Assembly (NCBI GenBank): GCA_026120035.1
Contig: JALRME010000031.1
Span: 310,001-374,000, forward strand
Reading direction: 5' to 3'
Origin: Coleophoma eucalyptorum
Lineage: Eukaryota > Ascomycota > Leotiomycetes > Helotiales > Dermateaceae
Length of the DNA stretch: 64,000 nt
Part shown: in pieces, positions 11,820-23,544 of the stretch
Position numbering within the stretch: position 1 is the stretch's first letter
How the letters are laid out: the number at the start of each line of letters is the position of its first letter
Notes under the pieces: model-generated
The model's database searches: none
Told to the model about the DNA's origin: nothing
What the model saw: only the letters and a program-made list of their open reading frames with translations
Translations under genes and position numbers: made by a program

Positions 11820-12283
11820 TGTTGTTGGTGGTGTTCTATTCTTCTGAGGGAGTGTGGGCAGGAGGGAGGTTATATACCCCTTATCTACAATTTCCCGTGT
11901 GTGTATCATATGTATGGTTGCCGCATGATGACATCCAATCAAAATCAAGGTTCCAGCAAAAAGCAATATGCTTGTTTGTAGCTTTGTTTATGAGGACTAC
12001 TCGTTCGTAGTAAGTGCTCGTTTGAATGAATGTTCGGGTTTGCTCGTTTTCAATGCCTCATATTTGGCGTGTTTAACTCTCTGGATGTGATTAGTTCCGG
12101 AGTCTAGACGCTTTGTCTTTCTTGCCATCATATGGAGGAATACCATCCACCGAAGCCGGTCAATCAAGTAAATATGATGCGACAGCACATGTGTACCTGT
12201 ATAGGTGTGGCTGAGTACTATGACAGTTTGACTATGGATGTTGAGCCCGGTATTATTTGGTGAAATTTTGATATGTTTCCTGT
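11820..12283 (-). repeat. 5' LTR-like sequence of gag-only element 1
   Basis: On the minus strand, a block near 12260 (CTCAACATCCATAGTC) matches the 3' copy. Near 11865-11880 a GGGGTATATAACCTCC promoter-like block is followed by CACACTCCCTCAGAAGAAT, which also matches the left LTR-like sequence of element 2 (near 30670-30710). The two copies are strongly diverged, which implies an old insertion. Confidence 0.5.
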
Positions 12284-12408
12284 GCTTTGGATGTTAAATG
12301 ATATTAGAAGACCCCATTTCAAAATTACACTGAAAAGCAAAGGGGATTGAACGAATAAACATAAGGGGCAGTGACAATAGGATAGAGCGGTAGCCAAAGC
12401 ACGCGCCC

Positions 12409-12660
12409 TCTACTCCTAGGCTTGGTGGATTTGAGTGCTCGAATGAATGAATGGGAAAGGATGGAAGTTGTAGCAAAGTTCGGTTCACTCTACTATGTGC
12501 AGGCTTTTCGGTGTAGTTTAGGGCGGACTACTTTGGTTGCTAAGCATATTCAATATAATGCCTATCTCATCTTTATCACCGTCTCGACTAATTTGCAATC
12601 CAGGCGTTCTGGGGCGGGGGCGATGCTGTGCTGAGCCGAGTGGCCAGTGCCCCAGCCTGG
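12409..12660 (+). repeat. Diverged direct repeat, right copy (pairs with 9660-9920)
   Basis: Collinear with the left copy, as described there. It overlaps spurious open frames but has no coding evidence of its own. It ends just before the membrane-protein gene on the opposite strand. Confidence 0.6.
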
Positions 12661-12792
12661 AGCGGCGGCAGCCGGAGGGACCCAAGAGAAATGTCGTTTG
12701 AGTTGTTTGTCTTTTCGATCAATATTGACAGCATGGGATGTCACATTGAATCATTCGCTGATGCAGACAAAAAGACGTTCGGGTTAATAAAA

Positions 12793-14406
12793 TTATGTCG
12801 CAGTCCTTGTCAGTTCAGTCCTCTGCTCTCCATCGGCCCCATCATCGCCTTCTTCCTCGCTCCCAAGAGCCTCCACAACCTGGAGCACCAGCGGAAACCA
12901 TATAAAAAGCGCCAGCACCTGCCCTAACCCCCACATATTATCCTGCCAGCCCGCACCGGCTACCTTTTGCATAGCCTCCCTCTTGCTCTGCATAACAACC
13001 AGATAATAAGTCGCTCCGCCACACAACCCCGTGCTACAAATTGCCGAAATAAACGGTGCTTGGGCAAACCAGAATAAGAACACAAGCATGGCGAGCAGCA
13101 TGATTATTACCCCTATCCAGACATATCCGATGCGAGGTAGGGCGTCATATATGCTTTGAGGTTTGCTGGGGGCATCTGTGGAGTTTATGAGGGAGGGGGA
13201 TAGGAGAGAGGAGTATTTGGGGCAGGAGGCGAAGAGTACGTTATTTGCATGGATTTGATCGGAAGGAATATCGAAAGATATTTCGAAGACCCACCAGAGG
13301 ATAAATAGGGCGGAGATGTAGAGGAATGGGAGAAAATACCAGGCAGATTTTATGGGGAGGCCTATTTCGGAGTTAGGAACAGTCTGCGAATTTGCGGAGA
13401 GTCCTATTTTCTGGAGTTAGGACTGGGAAATACAAAGGCCCCCAAGATGATGGGATAGGGTGCCACTTGCCTCCGTTTGTGCCCGCTATTTCGTGGTTTG
13501 ATTCAGGTACTTCAGCTATCTCCTGGCCCGACGAAGCTATTTCGTGTTCTTCGAGGTTCTGTTCATTTATTTGTTGATTATGCTGGTTTGATGCAGGTAC
13601 TTCGTCTATCTCCTGGCCCGACGAGGATATTTCGGGTTCTTCGACATTTTCTTCATCCATTCGTTGATTATGCTGGTTTGATGCAGGTACTTCAGCCATC
13701 TCTTGGCTCGACGAAGCCATTTCAGTTTCTTCAGGAGTTTCTTCATCTGTATAATGGTTACGCTGGCCTAACAGCGTATCCCTTAGATCACAGTAGTAGT
13801 AGTGGTAGAAACTAAAAGCAAAACGTCGGTACCCCGTCACAGAGCTGCCGGTGTATGATTTCACAAGCGGCGAGCTGATCACCGTGAGTACAGGCAGCGT
13901 GATAGCTAGGGAACTCAGGAAAAGCATAGTAACAGTGGATTGCAGAAACGAAAGTTCAAAGAGTGGAGCGCCTTGTTTATGTCGTATGATAGCGGCGAAA
14001 TCGATAGCTATAGCGAAGATAGCGGTGCTGTCGTAAAGACTGATAAGTACTTCACGAAGAGGAATGAAATTTCTTCGGCGTTGTTGTGGCTTTTTGGTGG
14101 GAAGCATTAACCATAGGATGAGGAGCGGTCCGAAAAGCCAGATTAGGATGAGTTGGAACCAGTAGGATACCATGACCTTGGTAATTATGTGTTAGCTTTC
14201 TGGAGGCAACAAAAATGTGATTAGGGTGGTATTACTCCTATTCCAGAGAGATCTGGGTTGCCAGAGCCCCATGCTAAACTGCATAGCTGAGGGCATTTCT
14301 GAATTGTAAGGCTGATGCTACTGTTGGTATGAATAGCATCCAAGAGAAATGCATTGATGGTAGTGTAGCTGCAAGAGAGCGTATGGTTTGTTGGCACATA
14401 TCCCAT
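12793..14406 (-). CDS. Multi-pass membrane protein of an uncharacterised fungal family
   Basis: The gene starts at 14406 with a short ectodomain bearing cysteines and the motif GSGNPDLSGIG. A 59 bp phase-0 intron (14177-14235) joins it to V-M-VSYWFQ and the first hydrophobic segment, as in many fungal proteins of this type. Several further hydrophobic segments follow. A hydrophilic loop of 30-residue repeats is encoded at 13490-13745. The frame then ends in a stop at 13373, while a second membrane-spanning frame (KSAWYFLPFLYISALFILWWVFEI) continues to 12793. A phase-0 intron, for example 13385-13510, joins them. Its exact borders are uncertain, because two similar CCTAACTCC..ATAG acceptor-like blocks lie there. 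Function unknown. If no such intron is spliced, the gene is frame-broken. Confidence 0.6.
13490..13745 (-). repeat. Three 90 bp tandem repeats coding a hydrophilic loop
   Basis: The GCAGGTAC-type block recurs at 13510, 13600 and 13690, giving a 90 bp period. Each unit encodes a 30-residue acidic/Asn-Gln block (SSGQEI(A/D)EVP(A/E)SN..NQ). The first two copies downstream in the gene are nearly identical. Confidence 0.85.
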
Positions 14407-16070
14407 TGTTATATAACATACAATTTAGCAACAGTTGTAACTTCTGAGGCATGTCCAGTCGTAGTAGAATTCGATGTAAGGTAAGTAGAGAAGCTGGATG
14501 ATACAAAAGGCTACCGGCGTTTTGTTCAGAAGTTGGCGGCTGAGTCTAACAACGTGCGTGGCTTTGCATATTTATCCTATAGATCAAACCTTGTGTAGAT
14601 GATTTACCTATTCTAGACATCACGTATGCAGTCAGAATTCCTGCGCCACCTGCAGCCACAATACGCTTTGGTTCGAGGTAAGGCTGGCAGGCTACGATAT
14701 AAAATTTGGCGAACTAAGTTGAAAATTCAATGATCAAGGGTTAAAAAATGATTGATTGGTTGTTATAGCAGTTCTACCGTCGATTGACATTTGCTAAGCA
14801 GCTACCCACGAGTTGGGCTTCAACTTCGTAGCCGTGGTACCTTGACTGAAGTAAGACAGCAAAGCTGACCCGTCGCAAGCTCTTCAGTTTCATAGAGAAC
14901 TGGCCATAAGGGCTTAATTACATAGAATCATAGATAATTGATGAATAGATAAGTATGCTATAAACGAGTAGGTGATAGCCGTGAGATCTAATTGAATCCA
15001 TGAGTGCTGAACCGAAAGGTTCAATAATAAAGACCACGATAGTGATCATAGGAGGGTATCAAAGGTATACCTCATCTTGCCGCATCTTTGCTGAGACAAA
15101 AAGCTTAGCCATGCAACCTTCCATCTTTTCCAGAAGGTAGATACCAATGATGAAATGAAGCTATTCCCATCTCCAGCGGCTTTCTTATCTCCAGATTCTA
15201 GCTCGCTTAGTAGTCCTTATTTGCGGTTTAGCTACCTGCCCTCGCTGCCTTAATAAATCATTGACTTCAAAAGGTCTCGAGAAATCTACCTCTCAAAGAT
15301 CTGCCAGCATCTACCCCAAATCTCTGCTAGGAGTTCATGTAAATTTGTTTGCGAATAAGCAAAGGGCAAAAGGGCAAGTTCGATTGTCTCAGGCTGTGAC
15401 ACGAGCACCAATTCAGCAGCGTGCCCTGCTGCCTCGGCCGTCTCTCTTAAGCCAGGTTGGCGTGGACCATTGGAATAGGGAGAGGTTAGTATGGTCAAGT
15501 AGGAAACTAAGGTCCGATACTCTTCAGGAGCTGTTGTCTTATCGATCCATACGCGCATTACAACTCAGCCAGTATACTGTCTCCATTATAACAAGGCGCA
15601 AAGGGTCAGTATCATATGACTCTGGCCGCGCTGATCGCCAAATATCCCTGACCCTGCGAAACCTCGGCTCTGATGCAAGAATCACCTGATTTTCTACTCC
15701 GTGCAAGCCCGATCTCCACTTATCCGGAACGTCGCCATAGGCTATATAAGACCTCGATGTTTCTTCCTTCGTTGCTTTTTTTCAGCAGATACTATGCGAC
15801 GAAGAATCAGGAAGTGACTTTGGCGGTGCAAGGAAAGCTGCTTGATCCGAGATATAATCATTGCTTCACCATCAACCTCGAGAGTCATTTATGATCGGCC
15901 GGACACAGTTGTATAAGACACACCCCATTGTCGGAGAAGCGCATGTGACTGATGTGCTGAAGCAGAGCCTCAATTGCCTTGAATCCAACCGCAGCACGTG
16001 ACCCTCGTCGCACCTGAAAGCAATCGTTTTCTCCCATCTCGGGTCAGGATCTTTTCTATCATTAGCCAAG
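14407..16070. other. Intergenic, no supported gene
   Basis: Overlapping frames on both strands near 15261-15690 (142 and 90 codons) have no recognisable domain or biased composition and are treated as chance. The last 150 bp is GC-richer and should be the promoter of the small gene at 16071. Confidence 0.45.
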
Positions 16071-16319
16071 ATGGTCCTCGTCGCCCGTCGCTTCTCGGTG
16101 ACGAACTTCGTCATCGCGTCCTCCGCCCTCGCTTTCCAAGTCTTCGTTCTCTACCCCTGGCACCAAAAGTTAGATGATGACTTTGAAGAGCTGAAGAAAG
16201 AGCATGTGAAGGCATTGCAGGAGTTGAAGAATGAGGTTTCGCAAGGAAGGGAAAATGGATTGAAAGAGATCCAGGACCTAGTGAGAGAGAAGGGGTTCGG
16301 ATCAAGGAAGTGGTTTTGA
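16071..16319 (+). CDS. Small single-pass membrane protein, probably mitochondrial
   Basis: An 82-residue uninterrupted frame whose ATG follows CCAAG. The N-terminus (MVLVARRFSVTNFVIASSAL) is basic then hydrophobic, with one membrane segment (about 9-28, ending FVLYPWH). A charged alpha-helical, heptad-like stretch follows (LDDDFEELKKEHVKALQELK). I recall a conserved fungal family of this size and start, with mitochondrial inner-membrane micro-proteins as the closest type, but cannot name it. The coding body is GC-richer than its flanks, which supports a real gene. Confidence 0.7.
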   Translation: MVLVARRFSVTNFVIASSALAFQVFVLYPWHQKLDDDFEELKKEHVKALQELKNEVSQGRENGLKEIQDLVREKGFGSRKWF

Positions 16320-18020
16320 TTTTGAGGGGATGAGGAAGCGGGTGAGAGAGGAGGGGAGAAGTGGGATATGATCATAACCTTATGAGCTCATAGATGGGAT
16401 GAACTGCAAGACCGGAATGCAAGAAAGGGGAATCAGGAAGTGACAAATGAAGAGCATTAGCCATCTCATTAGTGCTCTGCGAGTCCACGGCTCATACTCG
16501 AGAACTAGATATTAGACTGCGAAGCATTAGACATTAGACTGCAAAGCAAATCAGCAATACCCGTCAAAGACACATTTTAAAACGACCCAAGAACATCCAC
16601 CGCATACCTATCCAGAGGCTGATATCTGAAGCCCCTTTTTAGTTTATTCCCCTTCGACTTGGAGGAAAAGCAAACAGGAATGATTTATATTCGATTTTGC
16701 CACATTTAGTTAAGATGCAGCCTTTTGTGTTTCAATTTCCTCGTCATCATAATAGAGAATGCTTAAATATATTTAGGGTGCACCTACAGAGAATTGCGCA
16801 TGGCAGACCCTAAAATATCGTCGGCCATGGCTCTCTGACCAGGTAAATGTCGGTTTGATGGTCAATATCCCGTCTATATTGCGCCTTTCATGGTCCTGTT
16901 CCTTCCAAACCTCGTGCACCCTCGGAAACTCGGACCGACCTCGGAGTAGTTGTCAATTTCCCCTTTATCGATAATGTGGAGATAATGAAAGGGCCCCTGT
17001 TAAAAATACTTGATGCTTATACCTCCAGAGTCATTATAAGAGCATTGTTAGTAATCATGGAGCTATCTTCAACGTTGTCTGATTGAAAAAAAAAACCAAC
17101 AAGAGAATTTTTCAATAATAAATCTAGCGAATCAATGTGTTCGCCAGAAATTGTAAGTGGATTCTAGTTATCATCGTATTGGTATACCTGCCATTCAAGA
17201 ACCTTTACTTGTATGTCTAAACGTAGTATGTCCATTTGGATAGCTGTCAGCGATTGTTCTATATCAGGTGGAAGTAATCAAGCTGATTATCATCCTCAAT
17301 CCGGCTAATAATAGATTTTAGTCTCCCTAGCCAAGGAAGTGAGATTCTGTCCAATTCTAAAGCGGAATATACCGGCATCCCAAGGTATTCAACCAATTTC
17401 CTTTCTTGGGACTGGCAGAAACAAGTATAGGTTAAGGAAATACTGTAAGCTGATCCAGAAGTTGTGCAATTAAAGTTTCCCTGCCTCGGCACGAAGAAGC
17501 GAGGGGTATGCAGTTTTCCCCGCCTCGGCTTTGGGACCTGTCCCGCTTTCCTAGTGGTTTCCAAAACCCGCCGTACTCCACATCTTGGCTGTCGCTTCCG
17601 GTAGAACTTATTGATATTAGTTCTGCGGGTTCTACCTCGTGTACATATGATCTTCTGCTTCACCAATCACTTATTTTCTCTATTCCAAAGCCTGATACAA
17701 CAGTATCGCCTGCAGGCCTAGCAAGCGTTGCCTAGATGAGAATACAGCCTCATAAAGGTATGGCGCGGTCTGGGCGAGAGAAAGTCGTTACAATGCAGTG
17801 TAATTGGGGGCGAGACACCGGCTACTTCCGGCCATTTTCCTAATTAGATTTGTATCACGAGCCAATGGTGTGCCATCCAACGGTGCTTTACCGAAGCGGA
17901 GTATATACAGAACATCGCTAGATTTGAAAACCCCTTAATATTCACTTGGTTCTTCTCTATCTCTCCCGTCTTTACTTTAATAAAACTGCCGAGCCGTTGA
18001 CTTCCGGACTGCAAACCATC
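16320..18020. other. Intergenic, no supported gene
   Basis: AT-rich sequence. A 135-codon minus frame (17259-17666) has no family features. Around 17475-17530 a CCTCGGC-containing imperfect inverted repeat is visible but not interpretable. Confidence 0.4.
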
Positions 18021-18024
18021 GAAA

Positions 18025-18835
18025 ATGGCCACCCCCGTCTAACCCGGCGTCGGTGAGGGGTGTTGCCAGTTCCAAAGCCGACACTCCAGGCAAATCTTCT
18101 GGCTTCAAGAGAGTCTATCAGGCGTGCGATAACTGCCGACAGAAAAAACAAAAGTGTATCTTGGGAGACTCAGCCAGCCCCAAACCACCCTGTCAGCCCT
18201 GTCGTAGAGCCAATTTGCTGTTTGGTGGTTTTGCTTTGTAATCTCTATATATGCCTGCTCACGTTTTAGTCTTCTGGAGAAAAAGAGAAAAGGGCGCCCT
18301 CGTAAGAAAGTCCGGGAAGAAGTTGTGAAAGGTAAGCCAAATCTGGGTGGAGAATCCTGGACAAGGAGCGACTTTAATTTTCCTAACTCCGACAGACGTT
18401 GGGGTAGACGTAGCGCCGCAGTCTACCAGACCAACTTTCTTGAGTACCTTTGAGCCGGTTGTGGGGACTGATGAAGATAATTCCGTCAGGGCATTCCAAT
18501 TCGCCGGTAGTCCTGGTCAGAAGCAACTAACAAGCTACGGCCAACAACTTGCTCGTCAAACCCTAACAAAATATCCATCGAGAAACACATCAGACGCCAT
18601 AAGACTGTTAGACCACGCAGAGGTCAAGTCTGGTCCTCGAGCACAGAGCGCATTAAACCTACAATTGGATCTAGCTTCAGATGCGGCAGGCGTTGCTACT
18701 TTTGAGCGAGAGCTACAAGATTATTCTTCTCTTTTCAGAAAGAATATTTTACTAAGGAGAAGTGACACTACGAAGATTTCATATTATAGAAACAGCTCGA
18801 CACAATTGCTTCCCGGCCTTATCTCACATACCTGA
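18025..18835 (+). pseudogene. Truncated, frame-broken Zn2Cys6 transcription factor
   Basis: An ATG at 18025 is followed after five codons by a stop. Shifting by one base within the next 28 bp restores a frame that reads into FKRVYQACDNCRQKKQKC...CQPCRRA, a Zn2Cys6 DNA-binding motif. The sixth cysteine is not seen (NLLF where a Cys is expected). After a probable intron an AT-hook-like basic stretch (EKKRKGRPRKK) follows, then another probable intron, then a frame from about 18396 that ends at 18835. The usual regulatory domain of several hundred residues is absent, although short similar-looking open segments continue to about 18970. There is no room for an intron at the first frame change, so a broken gene is the simplest reading. 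Confidence 0.6.
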
Positions 18836-20058
18836 CTCGATCCTTTAAGCTTTAGAAACTATCTCTCTCAACACCGCCTTTAATTCCCTGCCAAGAAACA
18901 TATCATTAGCATTCATCTGTTCGCCAGCCGAAGAAAGCAACGTACCATATTCATTCCGCCTCTGTTGCCTGCAAATCTCACCCAAGTCTTTGAGAAACTA
19001 ACGGATACTATCGGTCACTTTGTCAATGTTGTACGCATTATGTTGGTATTAAACGCGGGTTATTCCTTGATCTCACATTGGCTCGATTTATGCTCAGGTC
19101 AGGCTCTCGCAATAAACCAATAGCCGTATCTTTGAATAATCCAAATCTTTAACATCACATTAAAACAGGTGCTCATTTCAAGGATTATAACTTACGGGCA
19201 CACTTTACCTTTTCTGATCCGGACCGATTTGACACTGAATACTGCGGGACTCCAGATTTCCAACCAGACTTAGTGGCACCTAACGAGTAAGCCAACAGAT
19301 AGTAGTAGCCTGTTTTTTCGGAGTTATAGACCTTCACACACCCGGATATTTGCAGGCATTTTCGTCGTAATAGCACAGCTTGCTTTAGCGTCAAGCGTTC
19401 GCACCAGTGGCAGAGTTGACCAACGATAGCATGGCCTGATTGCGGCACTACTCCGCCCCCACTCCGACTCCAATGCCGTTGACTCCATTCCCCAGATTGA
19501 GCCCGGACAGTTTTCATTGCGGATTCATAGTGGCCGATTGTTCATTAGCAACTGGTAGGCATTTGCCATGCCCCTCGCATATTATCTCCTCCCAAGCTAA
19601 GGAAACATGCTTAACTACCAAAAACGTCGTCTTCCTGCACATGATTTAGAAACGGGCACATGATTCGCAACAGAATCCTTGTATCCGACTTGCGTTTGGT
19701 TCATTCACGTGACGATTATGGCACAGTTGATCTCACGACCATTTCACGGCCGTCATCTTCTTCACATCTACATGGAACTTTTTATATACAAATCACCGTG
19801 GCTTTATTATTCTACATCCATTTGGCAGTTATTGTATTGTATTCATGATGCGTCTGTCCCATGGTCTTCGAAAGCAAATGCCAGCTGATCAGGAATGGTA
19901 CAGTAAGCGGGTGTTAAGTTAAGCTCGGCTGAGTTAGCTTTCCTTTCCTTATATTTAACGTCGTGGCTGTCCATCTCCCTGTCACAATATTCAGCTTTCT
20001 AACTCTACTTCGTCTGGTCCGAGACTTTTCTTTCCGACAGTATTCGTTCCATTCTGAA
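18836..20058. other. Intergenic, possibly with further remnants of the broken regulator
   Basis: A 46-codon open stretch at about 18847-18985 (ALETISLNTAFNSL...) may be an additional piece of the broken gene. A short open piece near 19160-19290 has no assignment. No intact gene was seen. Confidence 0.35.
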
Positions 20059-21063
20059 ATGCCCAATTCACCAACACTAGTCTTCGTTCACGGCTCTTGG
20101 CATGGACCTATTTGCTACAGCAAGATCACCAAACTTCTGAAAGACTACCATAAGCTGAAATGTATCTCAATCTCCCTCCCTTCGACGAGTGGAAATCCAG
20201 CCGCGACCTTCAAAGACGATGTTGATACCGCACGCGATGCTATATCCAGTGAAACAACCCAGGGGCGCAATGTTGTGGTTATTGCGCATTCCTATGGTGG
20301 TATGGTTGGCAATAGCGCCATCAAGGATTTTGCGCGACCACGGGACGCCCTCACAAGCAACTCTACACCAATGTCAACGTCGACCGTTGATCAACATACA
20401 GGCCAGTCTCAAACCAAGGGATACGTGATCGGCCTCATCCTCATAGCCTCTGGCTTTACCTTCACAGGCCTCTCCTTCATGGACCCATTTATGGGCCGTC
20501 CACCCCCCTCCTGGCGCGTCAATAAGGAGACCGGATACGCCGAACTGGTCACTCCTCCACGTGAGCTCTTTTATCATGACTTGCCAGTCGATGAAGGAGA
20601 TTACTGGGTCTCTCAGCTGACTCCCCAGAGCCTCAAGGCATTATTTGAAGGGGGCGAATACTCATATGCCGGTTGGCAGGATGTGCCTGTATGGTATATT
20701 GGCACCGTAGAGGATCGGGGATTACCGGTGGCGGTGCAACGGATGAGTGTAGGCATGGCGAGGGAAATGGGTGGTACCGTGGAGCATAGGGAGTTGCAGT
20801 CGAGCCATTCGCCTTTTCTAAGTCAACCGGAGGAGACGGTGGAGATTGTGGTAGAAGCCGTTGCAGCGTTTACAGGGAAGCCGGTGGAAAAAAAGCCAAG
20901 AATGAGTGATCGAGGCAATCAAATCGCAGTGCCGGCGGCCAGATTCTGGCAGCCTCTAACATGGTATAGATTTGGGCTGCCTCTAGTCTTTGGTCACATA
21001 CTAGGACGGGGTATTCTCGTCTTTGGCTGGGGAAGGAGGTGTTGGAATTCGATATTTCACTAA
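20059..21063 (+). CDS. Alpha/beta-hydrolase (esterase-like)
   Basis: 334 residues from the ATG at 20059 (MPNSPTLVFVHGSWHG). The open frame extends upstream only with a GTG, so the ATG is preferred. Features: the HGSWHG oxyanion-type motif near the start, the nucleophile elbow AHSYGG, a candidate acid in GTVEDRG and the catalytic histidine in SSHSPFLS. The order and spacing fit the AB-hydrolase superfamily, closest in style to the small soluble esterase/lactonase group. The C-terminal 40 residues are an extra hydrophobic extension (FGLPLVFGHILG), perhaps a membrane anchor. The substrate is unknown. Its neighbour is a convergent Gfo/Idh/MocA oxidoreductase. Confidence 0.82.
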   Translation: MPNSPTLVFVHGSWHGPICYSKITKLLKDYHKLKCISISLPSTSGNPAATFKDDVDTARDAISSETTQGRNVVVIAHSYGGMVGNSAIKDFARPRDALTSNSTPMSTSTVDQHTGQSQTKGYVIGLILIASGFTFTGLSFMDPFMGRPPPSWRVNKETGYAELVTPPRELFYHDLPVDEGDYWVSQLTPQSLKALFEGGEYSYAGWQDVPVWYIGTVEDRGLPVAVQRMSVGMAREMGGTVEHRELQSSHSPFLSQPEETVEIVVEAVAAFTGKPVEKKPRMSDRGNQIAVPAARFWQPLTWYRFGLPLVFGHILGRGILVFGWGRRCWNSIFH

Positions 21064-21654
21064 CAGAATCTCCTATCTCGGTTCAACAGAGGCATATCAG
21101 AAAGATGAGGAACATGGCATTTGGCAACGGCTGTTCCGTCCTTTTCCCAGCACCTTTGCGCTTGCGATCCTCCTCCGCTCAACCAAACACAACAAGTTCA
21201 AGATTCCTTGACATGTTTTGTTTAATAGAATATTTGGAAGCCGGTATCCCCCGGCAGGCGGAATAAGTCGCGAAGCGCTCGGAGTGCGGCGTCAACAAGG
21301 GGTCAGATGACTATAGTATTAATAACCTTAAACTTACTCCTACTAAAATTAGAACTTAATCACAAGCTTCATTTAATCGGACTTTGCTCATAAACAAGTT
21401 TAAGCAGGCAGTGGTTATTGTTAAACAAGATATCTGAGTATGGATTTGAGGTTGCAATTAAGCCTCTCATAACGCGCGTCTGATAATTCGTCTAATATTG
21501 CCTTCTAATAGAAATATATTTGTCACTTCTACTTCGAAGTTCTTATGCAAGTCTAGGATATCTTTGTTGTATTCTAAATCAGGACGTCGTAGCTTTATTT
21601 TAGTTGCCAATTGCCATAGACTGGCCCTCATTTTCTCCACTGCGAAGCATCTTT
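21064..21654. other. Convergent 3' intergenic region
   Basis: Lies between the 3' ends of the hydrolase (plus) and the oxidoreductase (minus). Small frames here are shadows or chance. No clear terminator structure was seen. Confidence 0.5.
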
Positions 21655-22957
21655 TCAACCTAAACCCATAATCGTCAGTTTTGTTAGAATCTCCGGTGTT
21701 TGAGAACCTACTATTTCCAGGTCCTTCAAGGCATTCTCGGGACTTTGCCTCTCACCCAGCCCCTTTCCATCTGCTAGTGACTGTGCCCAAGCTGCAACCT
21801 CTTCTTGCACCCCAGTGCCCTCGTTAGGAAACTCCTTTCTTACCACCTCTTCACCTAACATTTGTGATACAACCCAGGATGACATACTGCCCACTAATGC
21901 CCCGCCGCCAGTGCCAGCAGTTCCCCGAACCACGCTAACATAACCCTTCTCTCCAGTGATGGTATACTCACTCCCGCTTGTGCTGCTACCAAACGAAACA
22001 CTAAAAGAACCAGTAATTCCGGTCTCGGTCTTCATAATGGCATCCACCGTATCCACCGGTGGTAAGTACTCTCTAGTCAATTTCGTGAAAGCACTCAGCC
22101 GCACGATAGGGTTTTTGGATCCCAACATCACCCTGGTTGCAGCAACAAAGTGCACTCCGCCATCAAGCAAGAATCCACCCTGATACTCTGGTTTCTGGCG
22201 CCAAGAGGTTTCAAATGAGAGATTTCCCCCTTTTACATTGGCAAATAAATGGGTGTGGAAGGTGCTGATTCGGCCCAGCACGCCACTCTCAACTATGGAA
22301 GAAGCATGTTGGAGCGATTCGATATATCGGTAGTTCTCGGCTACGCCCCAGAAAACTCGACTGGTGTCGATCGTGCTGTGATACCAATCTATCAACGACT
22401 TTGCGGTTTCGAGGTCTTTCGCTATCGGCTTCTCGGAAAGGACGTGCTTCCCTGCGAGCAAGGCTTTCTTAATGAAGTCAGGTTGAACCAAGATGGGTAA
22501 ACTAGATGTATGTCTTTGTCAGAATTTGATACAGCTTGTCAGGAATTAGGTACTGCATCTTACGCAATTATAACCGCATCAACATCAGATCTTGCAAGCA
22601 ACTCTTCGTAACCGCGACCTTCTCCTTGGTCTTCTGAATAGATGTTGGCGTCTTCAATCTTACCCTTGATCACAGCATCGGCGGACTTTTTGGAACGCGA
22701 GTATATAGCTTTCAAGACTAGATGACCACTGGCTTCAACTGCAGGCTATTATAGTATATCGTAAAATTAGCGGTCTTGACATTCTGGGCCTCTGCGGTAA
22801 AGAGCTCTAGCAGGATAATAATAAGCTGTCAATTGGCACTTACCAAATGTTGATCCCGGATGAAGTTTCCTGGAATAGGTTCTTAGCAAAAGTAATAAAC
22901 CTCAACAGAGCTGAAGTACTTACCACTACCGATAAGAGCAACGCCTACTGGAGCCAT
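21655..22957 (-). CDS. Gfo/Idh/MocA-family NAD(P)-dependent oxidoreductase
   Basis: Four exons (22957-22924, 22869-22844, 22745-22564, 22501-21655) with consensus introns of 54, 98 and 62 bp give 362 residues. The N-terminal Rossmann start reads GVALIGSGNF. The family motif SEKPIA, with the conserved lysine, follows FIKKALLAGKHV. The C-terminal alpha/beta domain contains GGFLLDGGVHFVAA. These enzymes oxidise or reduce sugars, inositols and related alcohols or aldehydes. The substrate cannot be told from sequence. It lies between a hydrolase and a Zn2Cys6 regulator, which fits a small catabolic neighbourhood. Confidence 0.88.
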
Positions 22958-23544
22958 GATTGACTTTTCTGAGGAAAATGAAGGGGTTTTCTGGGGAAGG
23001 CCGCTCTCGATGACAAAACTTGATTCCGGGGAAGAGTAAAACACTATATAAGAAGCTCGATTTGCGGGGCATACCAAGGCCCTTCGGTCCCTCTTCCCCG
23101 GGAATGAATTCCACCCTCTTATTGGATTGCTGTCGCCGCTAGGGAGATACCTCAACCATCACGGTTAGGTGGCGGGTAATTACTTAGCCGACACAGCTCC
23201 CTCTGCTCACTTAACCAGAGGGAACTGCCGGTTTTCGAGACTAGTTCATTGATTCCTAGAGTCCGGCTGAATTATGTGTCTCCTTATCCGTTGTCGGTGA
23301 TCTAGCCAAGACCCTATGCGACCATGTATACAGAGAGTAAATCATTTGAATGACGGGATGGCCCGGAGGCGCCAGGTACACGAGGCGGCTTTGGCTGAAC
23401 CAATCCAATGACGCCATCGGACCTTACCACCACCCATCGACTGGCATACAGAGCCCTACGTTTTATGAATAACTCATTGTAACGGACTTAATCTCTAATA
23501 ACATTATTGCATCTATATAAATACGAGATCCAAGTTTATTGAGC

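Noticed and set aside
15261..15689. 142-codon plus frame and overlapping 90-codon minus frame
   Set aside because: No domain, no conserved motif, no splice context, and both strands equally open; chance frames are expected at this length.
17259..17666. 135-codon minus frame
   Set aside because: Composition is that of random translation (basic start, scattered Cys); no family features.
21467..21658. 63-codon minus frame abutting the oxidoreductase stop
   Set aside because: Overlaps the 3' end of the oxidoreductase by four bases and has no recognisable feature; probably 3' UTR.
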